NCBI GenBank assembly: GCA_020063075.1
Contig: JAGUVE010000096.1
Span: 1-18,510 of the forward strand
Source of the DNA: Parcubacteria group bacterium
Lineage (GTDB): Bacteria; Patescibacteriota; Minisyncoccia; Minisyncoccales; JAGUVE01
DNA length: 18,510 nucleotides
Direction of reading: 5' to 3'
The position numbers were made by a program, and so were the translations under genes. Positions 13,544 through 18,510 of the stretch are shown here, piece by piece. The notes beneath the pieces are model-generated. The model was not told the origin of the DNA. It did not search any database and was given only the letters and a program-made list of their open reading frames with translations. Position 1 is the first letter of the stretch. Each line of letters starts with the position of its first letter.

Positions 13544-13571
13544 ATTTTATCTAATTTATTTACTAAATCAA
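13544..13571 (-). promoter_or_regulatory. Possible yebC promoter next to element D
   Basis: On the minus strand, TTGATT (13566-13571) and TAAAAT (13544-13549) are 16 bp apart, matching the consensus at 4/6 and 5/6. The -10 box ends 8 nt before the yebC ATG. The first four bases of the -35 box are the TCAA/TTGA repeat of element D, so insertion took place exactly at this box yet left it intact. Confidence 0.35.
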
Positions 13572-13709
13572 CCCCGTAGAGTTTTTAGGACAAGGCGCTC
13601 GTTTCTTTTTGAAATATTTGAGTTTTTAAAAAGACAGGGAATTTTAGTTTTTTCCCGTTATTCATTGAAATCCTCGCGCTTTAAAAGAAGTCCTAAAACT
13701 TCTACGGGG
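13572..13709 (+). mobile_element. Element D: related gene-less element with a different end sequence
   Basis: The left end (13572-13591) is CCCCGTAGAGTTTTTAGGAC. The right end (13690-13709) on the other strand is CCCCGTAGAAGTTTTAGGAC. As in elements A-C, the 20-nt ends differ only at positions 10-11. TCAA is repeated at 13568-13571 and 13710-13713. The repeat continues weakly inward (AAGGCGC with GCGCTTT). The element is 138 bp, with no recognisable gene. It sits between yebC and the lamin-tail gene; that gene's TGA stop lies within the right-hand TCAA. Confidence 0.8.
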
Positions 13710-14336
13710 TCAACCCTCCAACCTCTTCTTCATAATTAAAATTATTGCTCCCGACAAAAGGGCCAGGGCTAAAGCAATAAATAAAGGAAGAAAAGATTTA
13801 GGGTGTTCGCCGATTGCGGCCAGCGCCTCCTGACTGCCCGTGTTCAATTTTGGTTTTTCTTTCGTAAAGACATTAATGTTGCCCGGCGTCAAAACCTCGC
13901 TCCATGCCCATTCTGCGCCTTTTCTATTGTAAGATTCCCCGAGCGGCGCGCTTTCATACTTGACCCTATCTAAAATTTCCCCGCTTGGTCCGCTAAGGAT
14001 TAAACCATCGCCATCGTTATTTAGAGTAATTTTTGTTTCTGGCCGGGGAAAAACCAAAAATCCTTTTGGAGAAATGGTTGTTTTGTCGCGAAGAGTGTAA
14101 GTTTTGATTTTTCCCGCCATATCTTTAATTTGCCAACCCGAGAGAACAACCTCAAATTCATTTTGATTAAAAATTTCAATCCATTCTTCCTTGTCGTCAG
14201 GTCCCTCGGGAGAGGGGAGAATTTCGTTGATGATAATCCCGCCCGCACCGTCAAAAGCGCTTGTTGGTCGGGAGAAAATAGAAACAAAAAAGAGGAGGAA
14301 CAGGTACCCCTTGACAAATTTTCTATAATTGAGCAT
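13710..14336 (-). CDS. Exported lamin-tail-domain protein with C-terminal membrane anchor
   Basis: This 208-residue protein has a signal peptide (basic start, hydrophobic YLFLLFFVSIFS, likely cut after TSA near residue 27) and one lamin-tail domain (about 32-128: IIINEILPSPEGPDDKEEWIEIFNQ, LSGWQIKD, NNDGDGLILSGPSGEILDRVKYE). A linker and a membrane segment follow (about 181-202), with a basic KKRLEG end. Lamin-tail domains are common in surface proteins of small bacteria and are thought to bind partners outside the cell. The ATG at 14336 was chosen because it places the signal peptide at the start; an upstream extension to 14450 would be encoded by a repeat. Its stop codon lies within the repeat flanking element D. 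Confidence 0.8.
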   Translation of the reverse strand: MLNYRKFVKGYLFLLFFVSIFSRPTSAFDGAGGIIINEILPSPEGPDDKEEWIEIFNQNEFEVVLSGWQIKDMAGKIKTYTLRDKTTISPKGFLVFPRPETKITLNNDGDGLILSGPSGEILDRVKYESAPLGESYNRKGAEWAWSEVLTPGNINVFTKEKPKLNTGSQEALAAIGEHPKSFLPLFIALALALLSGAIILIMKKRLEG

Positions 14337-14347
14337 AATATAAGTTG

Positions 14348-14470
14348 ACCCCAGATCGGGGGCTTTGGATTTTTCTAAGACAAATGGGCAATTTGGCGAG
14401 AGCGAGATTGTTCCTCGGAAAAACCCTAAACTTTGAGTTCCTAAAACCAAGTTCGCCCCCGGTTTGGGGT
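14348..14470. repeat. Inverted repeat in the spacer between the lamin-tail gene and the PilB-like gene
   Basis: ACCCCAGATCGGGGGC (14348-14363) and, on the other strand, ACCCCAAACCGGGGGC (14455-14470) are inverted copies differing at three central positions. Loosely similar sequence continues inward (CTTTGGATTTT against ACTTGGTTTT). The pair bounds about 120 bp with no credible gene. Unlike elements A-D, there is no clear direct repeat outside the ends (TTGA versus TTAT), so it may be an old element or a different kind of structure. Confidence 0.5.
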
Positions 14471-14475
14471 TATTT

Positions 14476-15777
14476 TTATTCTCCCGTCACCCGTTCCACC
14501 TCTTCAACGGTGGTTATTCCCTGTAAGACCCTTATTAAGCCGTCTTGCTTTATTGTTACCATACTCTTTTTTATTGCTTTTTCTTTGAGGCTGGCAATTG
14601 AGGGCACAGTTAAAATAAAGTTCTCCATTTCATCGTCTACGAGAAACGCCTCATAAATGCCGGTTCTTCCCCTGAAACCGGTAAAATTGCAATCTTTACA
14701 ACTGCCAATCTTGGGGATTTTCAGGTTTTCATCTAATTTCGGTATTTTTACTTTTGAAGGGATTTCATCCAGTTCTTTTTTTAATTTATCCAGAATCTCG
14801 GGGGAGGGGCTTTCCATCTTTGAACAAACCTTACACACCTTTCTTACCAGCCGTTGGGCAACAATCATATTTATAGCGGGCGCTATGTTGATTAATTTTT
14901 CTCCCAGGGCTTGCAATCTGGCTACGGTCCCCGCGGCGTCGTTGGTGTGCAGGGTGGTTAAAACCAAATGGCCCGTTAAAGCCGCTTGGAGCGCAATCGA
15001 GGCGGTTTCTAAGTCCCTGATTTCTCCAACCAAAATAACATCCGGGTCCTGTCGGACAATCGCCCTTAGACCGTTAGCAAAATCATAACCCTTGCTTTTA
15101 CTTACCTGGGTTTGGGATATTCCTTCCAAACGATATTCAATCGGGTCTTCAATCGTGATTGTCTTGATTTCGGGATTTTGGATTTCCTTCAAAAAGGCAT
15201 AAAGGGTGGTGGTTTTACCCGAGCCGGTGGGCCCCGTAACAACAATCATTCCATTTGGCATTTTAATTTCTTTACTGAAAACCGAGAGCAGGTCTTCTCT
15301 GAGGCCCAGCGCTTTGATGCTAACTAAACTTTTGGGGTTCAAAATCCTTAGGACAACCGATTCCCCAAATTCGGCCGGCAAGGTTGAAGCCCTAACCTCA
15401 ATTGCTCGACCCTTATCGTCAAGAGTAACGGTAAAATGACCATCTTGGGGACGGTCGGCGATATTTAATTTAACTCCCGAGAGAAGCTTAATTCGGGAAA
15501 GCAAACTTTCGTATATTTTTTTATCAAGAAGCGTAACGTCTTGTAAAACCCCGTCCAGTCGCAGCCTGATTTTTGCGTTTTCTTCAGCCGGCTCAATATG
15601 AATGTCAGAGGCATCTAAATTTATTGAACCCGAGAGAACGACGTCTAAGGCCTCGGTTGTGCTTTTTTCCAAGTTCTTTTCGATTTCCTCTCTAAAACCG
15701 GAAACGTTTTTTATTTCTCGTGCTATATTAAGAACAGATTGGGAAATTCTTACTTCTCCAACAATTTTTTCCGGCAT
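14476..15777 (-). CDS. pilB: PilB/GspE-type secretion ATPase (short form)
   Basis: This 433-residue ATPase powers assembly of type IV pili or a related filament. Present are the N2-type region SINLDASDIHIEPAEENAKIRLRLDG, Walker A GPTGSGKT (182-189), the Asp box TITIEDPIEY (about 207-215), Walker B DVILVGEIRD (246-255) and the His box HLVLTTLHTND (270-280). A zinc-binding tetracysteine is formed by Cys315, Cys318, Cys360 and Cys363. Usual PilB proteins have an extra N-terminal domain of 100 or more residues, which is missing here. The ATG at 15777 gives MPEKIVGEVRISQSVLNIARE; a longer frame to 15921 would run through the palindrome in tsaE and is rejected. It is divergent from tsaE with 35 bp between them. 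Confidence 0.9.
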   Translation of the reverse strand: MPEKIVGEVRISQSVLNIAREIKNVSGFREEIEKNLEKSTTEALDVVLSGSINLDASDIHIEPAEENAKIRLRLDGVLQDVTLLDKKIYESLLSRIKLLSGVKLNIADRPQDGHFTVTLDDKGRAIEVRASTLPAEFGESVVLRILNPKSLVSIKALGLREDLLSVFSKEIKMPNGMIVVTGPTGSGKTTTLYAFLKEIQNPEIKTITIEDPIEYRLEGISQTQVSKSKGYDFANGLRAIVRQDPDVILVGEIRDLETASIALQAALTGHLVLTTLHTNDAAGTVARLQALGEKLINIAPAINMIVAQRLVRKVCKVCSKMESPSPEILDKLKKELDEIPSKVKIPKLDENLKIPKIGSCKDCNFTGFRGRTGIYEAFLVDDEMENFILTVPSIASLKEKAIKKSMVTIKQDGLIRVLQGITTVEEVERVTGE

Positions 15778-15812
15778 TATTTTAAACTTATCCCAAGAAA
15801 AGTTAAAAGTCA

Positions 15813-16268
15813 ATGAAAAAATATTTAACTCGAAGTCCGAACCAAACAAAAAAACTGGGAAAGCGGCTGGCAAAGTCCCCCACCTTTTTAAAAAGGTGGG
15901 GGATGCGCCGGAAAGGAGCATTAGTGATTGGACTGAAAGGAAATTTGGGCGGCGGCAAAACCACTTTTTTGCAGGGATTTGCCAGGGGCTTGGGAATCAG
16001 AGAAAAAATTTTAAGTCCAACCTTCGTTATCGTAAAAAGATTTAAGATTAAAGATTTAAGATTTAAGAATTTTTATCACATCGATTGTTATAGAATAAAT
16101 AATCTTAAAGAAATTTTGGATTTGGGCCTTAAGAAAATCATTTCCGACCCTAAAAACATTATAGTTATTGAGTGGGCGGACCGAATAAAAAAACTCATCC
16201 CCGAAACTGGCACCTGGGTTGAGTTTGAGCTTGTCAATAAAAACATTAGAAAAATTATGATAAAATGA
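15813..16268 (+). CDS. tsaE: tRNA threonylcarbamoyladenosine biosynthesis ATPase TsaE
   Basis: This 151-residue P-loop protein works with TsaB, TsaC and TsaD to make the t6A modification next to tRNA anticodons. The Walker A motif is GNLGGGKTT (43-51), followed by FLQGFARGLGIREKILSPTF, FYHIDCYRI (87-94) and IEWADRI (119-125). Residues 22-30 (SPTFLKRWG) are encoded by a perfect 28-bp palindrome and look like an in-frame insert before the P-loop strand. The protein remains open and complete. A low-complexity run of AAGATTTAAGATT at about 16040-16070 encodes KIKDLRFKNF. The exonuclease gene follows after 4 nt, suggesting co-transcription. Confidence 0.92.
   Translation: MKKYLTRSPNQTKKLGKRLAKSPTFLKRWGMRRKGALVIGLKGNLGGGKTTFLQGFARGLGIREKILSPTFVIVKRFKIKDLRFKNFYHIDCYRINNLKEILDLGLKKIISDPKNIIVIEWADRIKKLIPETGTWVEFELVNKNIRKIMIK
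15876..15903. repeat. Perfect 28-bp palindrome inside tsaE
   Basis: TCCCCCACCTTTTT (15876-15889) is followed directly by its exact reverse complement (15890-15903), with no loop. It encodes residues 22-30 of TsaE in a region where homologues vary in length. It resembles palindromic elements that insert in frame into coding sequence in other bacteria, such as the Rickettsia palindromic elements. No flanking direct repeat was identified. Confidence 0.8.
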
Positions 16269-16272
16269 AGAC

Positions 16273-17256
16273 ATGGGAAATAAAAATTTCTTAATTATTG
16301 ATTCTAATTCCGCGATTCACCGAGCTTTTCATGCCCTCCCTCAGCTGAGGACAAAAAAAGGGGACCCGGTCAACGCCGTCTATGGGTTTCTGCTGGTTTT
16401 ATTCAAAGCAATCAAGGAATTTCAACCGGATTATATTGCGGCTTGTTTTGATTTTCCGGCTCCTACTTTTCGTCATCAAAAATTCAAAGAATATAAAGCC
16501 AAAAGGCCGCCGACACCCAAAGAACTGGCTGAACAAATACCAAAAATCAAAAATATTTTAAACGCATTTGGCGTTAAAATTTTTGAAAAAAAAGGTTTTG
16601 AAGCCGATGATTTAATTGGGACCATTGCGAGCAACATTCTTCAAGAAAAAACAGAGTCGAAAATTGAAATTATTATTCTATCTGGAGACCTTGACTGCCT
16701 CCAGTTGATTAATTCTCAGACAAAAGTTTATATTTTGAAAAGGGGGGTAAAAAATACCGTTCTTTATGACGAACATTTATTTAAAAGACAATATCAAGGA
16801 CTAAGCCCCGCCCGGTTTATTGATTTAAAAGCCCTGAAAGGCGACCCTTCCGATAATATTCCCGGGGTAATGGGAATCGGCGAAAAAACAGCCGTAAAAC
16901 TAATCAAAGAATTCGGAACCTTAGAAAACCTTTATTCGGCGTTAAATCAGCGGCCGCTGCCGGAGGCGGCGCTAATCAGCGTAAATCAGCGTTTTCGAGC
17001 AAAGCTCGAAGAACAAAAAGAACAGGCATTTTTAAGTTACAGTTTAGCCGAGATAAAAAAAGATGTTTCAATAGATTTCAATTTGGGAAAATGCCAGTGG
17101 GAAAAATATGATAAAAGGAAAGTAATCCAAATCTTGAAACAATTTGAATTCCAGACTTTAATTGAAAGATTGTCAAAACTTAAAGAAAATAGTAAAACCC
17201 CGTTAGAAATAAAGAAACGGTCCCCTCAGAAAAATCAGTTGAATTTAAATTTCTAA
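16273..17256 (+). CDS. 5'-3' exonuclease (DNA polymerase I N-terminal type)
   Basis: This 327-residue protein is a FEN-like 5'-3' exonuclease that removes RNA primers and flaps. Metal-binding acids are present: Asp10 (IIDSNSAIHR), Asp60 (AACFDFPAPTFRH), EADD (110-113), SGDLD (137-141) and GDPSDN (190-195). The helix-hairpin-helix GVMGIGEKTA is at 198-207. The polymerase domain of a full PolA does not follow. The last 19 residues and the stop codon come from the short inverted-repeat element at 17198-17261, so the natural C-terminus was probably different. Residues about 226-240 (QRPLPEAALISVNQR) are encoded by an unusually GC-rich palindromic patch, and a perfect 7-bp hairpin lies at 16994-17010. 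The catalytic core seems intact. Confidence 0.88.
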   Translation: MGNKNFLIIDSNSAIHRAFHALPQLRTKKGDPVNAVYGFLLVLFKAIKEFQPDYIAACFDFPAPTFRHQKFKEYKAKRPPTPKELAEQIPKIKNILNAFGVKIFEKKGFEADDLIGTIASNILQEKTESKIEIIILSGDLDCLQLINSQTKVYILKRGVKNTVLYDEHLFKRQYQGLSPARFIDLKALKGDPSDNIPGVMGIGEKTAVKLIKEFGTLENLYSALNQRPLPEAALISVNQRFRAKLEEQKEQAFLSYSLAEIKKDVSIDFNLGKCQWEKYDKRKVIQILKQFEFQTLIERLSKLKENSKTPLEIKKRSPQKNQLNLNF

Positions 17257-17261
17257 CGGGG
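17198..17261. mobile_element. Element E: 64-bp inverted-repeat element in the 3' end of the exonuclease gene
   Basis: The ends are perfect inverted repeats: CCCCGTTAGAAAT (17198-17210) and its reverse complement (17249-17261). TAAAA is repeated directly outside, at 17193-17197 and 17262-17266. This could also be read as a 4-bp AAAA repeat if the right end is one base longer. The end sequence resembles that of element D (CCCCGTAGA). It supplies the last codons and the TAA of the exonuclease gene. Confidence 0.65.
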
Positions 17262-17289
17262 TAAAATAAAAGCAGTAAAGGTCGACAAA

Positions 17290-17351
17290 CCCCGAAGCAA
17301 AGCCCGGAAGAAGAACAAGTTTTCTACGGGGCAAGCAAGATTGCTACGGGG
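17290..17351. repeat. Degenerate cluster of CCCCG/CGGGG element ends
   Basis: CCCCGAAGCAA (17290-17300) is inverted, with one mismatch, at TTGCTACGGGG (17341-17351). A further end-like TTTTCTACGGGG lies between them at 17320-17331, so two right ends stand 20 bp apart. GACAAA occurs at 17284-17289 and at 17354-17359, but the right copy is two bases away from the end. It looks like a decayed or nested relative of elements D and E in the spacer before the FIST gene. Confidence 0.4.
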
Positions 17352-17388
17352 CAGACAAAAAACATTATTTTAATTAAAAATAAAGAAT

Positions 17389-18510
17389 ATGGGTAAAAAA
17401 ATTCTTATTGGGATAATAATGCTCGTTATAATGATTGGAGTTTTTGTTTGGATATTTTCATTACGAGAAAAAGAAAAGCCGATTGAGATTTTGCCACCTG
17501 AAGAAAAGCCAAAGGAGGTTGGCGAGGCAGCTTTTGGCTGGAGCGTAGCTGACACTGAAAAAGAGGCAGCAAAAGAAGCTGTTTCAATGATGAGAGAAAA
17601 ATTAGGAGAGTCTCCTCATTTTGTTTTTCTTTTTTCAACGGTTGGTTATGATGAGGAAATACTTCTGGCCGAAATGAGAAGTCTTCTACCTGAAGCCAAA
17701 ATCTATGGTGGAACCACTTGTTTGGGCCCAATGACCAATGATGGATTTCATGTTGGTGAAAAGGCCTCCTTAGCGATTATGGGAATATCTTCAGCAGAAA
17801 TTATTTGGGGAGTTGGAGGAGCTAATTTAGATGAATTATCTCCAGAGGAAGCAGGGAGAGAGGCGGTCTTGGCAGCAATTAAGAGCGCAGGAAAAGAAAC
17901 CTCGGAAAAGCCTCAGATGGTCTTTATTACAGCTGCTCCCGGCCTGGAGGAAAGAATCTTAAAAGGGATTGAAGAGATGGTAGGAAAAGATGTCCCAATT
18001 TTTGGTGGAAGTAGTGGTGATAACGATATAACAGGGAAATGGAAAGAGTATGCCAATGATAAGGTTTATAGCAATGGCCTGGCTTTAGCTGTTATGTATA
18101 CAAAGCTGGAGATAGGTTTTGCTTATGAAGCAGGATACCCGGTGACTGAACAGAGGGGAACTGTAACTAAAGCCAAAGGAAGGGTGATTTATGAGATTAA
18201 TGGTAAGCCAGCAGCTGAGGTTTACAATGAATGGACAGGAAGGATTTTTGACAAACAATTAGCAGAGTCAGGGAAGGTTTGGGGCATATTAGCTGAGGCC
18301 ACATATTATCCAATAGCCAAAGTTTTGCGAGCACCGGGGAGAGAACCATTTTATTTAGCAGTTCATGCCCTTGAGATTCATCCTGACCATTCCCTGGGGG
18401 TTTTTGCTGATATGAAAGATGGTGATGAAATAGTGCTTTTGCACGGAGATTGGGACATACTTTTAAACAGGTTTCGAACAACGCCAGCCAAAGCCCTTGA
18501 AGAATTTAAG
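17389..18510 (+). CDS. Membrane-anchored FIST-domain sensory protein (3' end outside window)
   Basis: The frame starts MGKKILIGIIMLVIMIGVFVWIFSL, a signal anchor, and stays open for 374 residues to the window edge. After a Pro/Glu linker comes the FIST N-terminal domain: AFGWSVADTEKEAAKEAVSMM, FVFLFSTVGYDEEILLAEMRSLLP, AKIYGGTTCLGPMTNDG and VPIFGGSSGDNDITGKW. A FIST C-terminal part follows (RVIYEINGKPAAEVYNEWTG, then PFYLAVHALEIHPDHSLGVFADMKDGDEIVLLHGD). FIST domains are thought to sense small ligands, perhaps amino acids, and are usually cytoplasmic. Here the anchor would place the domain outside the cell. Codon use favours GCA, GCT and GGA more than neighbouring genes, a possible sign of transfer. 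No promoter is certain. Confidence 0.85.
   Translation, partial: MGKKILIGIIMLVIMIGVFVWIFSLREKEKPIEILPPEEKPKEVGEAAFGWSVADTEKEAAKEAVSMMREKLGESPHFVFLFSTVGYDEEILLAEMRSLLPEAKIYGGTTCLGPMTNDGFHVGEKASLAIMGISSAEIIWGVGGANLDELSPEEAGREAVLAAIKSAGKETSEKPQMVFITAAPGLEERILKGIEEMVGKDVPIFGGSSGDNDITGKWKEYANDKVYSNGLALAVMYTKLEIGFAYEAGYPVTEQRGTVTKAKGRVIYEINGKPAAEVYNEWTGRIFDKQLAESGKVWGILAEATYYPIAKVLRAPGREPFYLAVHALEIHPDHSLGVFADMKDGDEIVLLHGDWDILLNRFRTTPAKALEEFK

Noticed and set aside
13497..13739. 80-codon plus-strand ORF over element D
   Set aside because: It runs antisense into yebC, through both ends of the element and into the lamin-tail gene, with no domain.
14311..14339. TTGACA-17-CATAAT on the + strand inside the start of the lamin-tail gene
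   Set aside because: The boxes match well, but they point into a gene-less repeat and the 3' end of the convergent pilB. No product is evident, so it was not called as a promoter.
16273..17256. Full-length DNA polymerase I
   Set aside because: Only the 5'-3' exonuclease part is present. No polymerase or proofreading domain follows in any frame before the FIST gene.
1..18510. CRISPR array, tRNA or rRNA genes
   Set aside because: No regularly spaced direct repeats, cloverleaf-like segments or rRNA-like sequence were seen on either strand.

Overview
The window looks like a piece of a candidate phyla radiation (Patescibacteria, probably Parcubacteria-type) chromosome around the replication origin. 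Evidence: a rpmH/rnpA/yidC/khpB block divergent from dnaA-dnaN, a PrgI / TraC-like / VirB4 gene set of the kind common in that group, short proteins, AT-rich spacers, overlapping genes, a short PilB ATPase and a clade-typical TyrRS. No rRNA, tRNA or CRISPR array was seen.

Layout. 1-3529 (+): the tail of an unknown gene, then prgI, a TraC-like gene and the virB4 ATPase (type IV secretion/conjugation-like machine). 3507-5453 (-): khpB/jag, yidC, rnpA and a 44-residue rpmH (translation and membrane insertion). 5454-7140: the probable origin region with dnaA. 7141-8265: dnaN. 8262-10415 (-): a class A penicillin-binding protein. 10416-10700: a hairpin-rich spacer, then tyrS (+). 11876-12285 (-): a small acidic ORF with a strong upstream promoter. 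12340-14336 (-): an Hjc-like nuclease, yebC and a lamin-tail-domain surface protein. 14476-15777 (-): pilB-like ATPase. 15813-18510 (+): tsaE, a Pol I-type 5'-3' exonuclease and a membrane-anchored FIST-domain protein cut by the window edge.

The most interesting signal is a family of tiny mobile elements that interrupts this housekeeping region. Elements at 768-1079, 5169-5311, 12087-12243 and 13572-13709 each have 20-nt terminal inverted repeats whose two ends differ only at positions 10-11, and each is flanked by a perfect 4-bp direct repeat (TATG, CATA, TTTA, TCAA). The first is filled from end to end by one single-domain GIY-YIG nuclease gene. The other three carry no recognisable gene and look like non-autonomous (MITE-like) relatives. 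Two insertions fall exactly on start codons (TraC-like gene, rnpA) and one abuts a stop codon, so the host reading frames survive. In silico excision restores spacings of 3-4 nt between the neighbouring genes in the first two cases. Shorter relatives at 17198-17261 and 17290-17351 alter the 3' end of the exonuclease gene and the spacer after it. I know of no described transposon whose only protein is a stand-alone GIY-YIG domain, but I could not search for one.

Other palindromic sequences lie inside genes (tsaE, exonuclease, khpB) and in spacers, suggesting a genome rich in fold-back elements.
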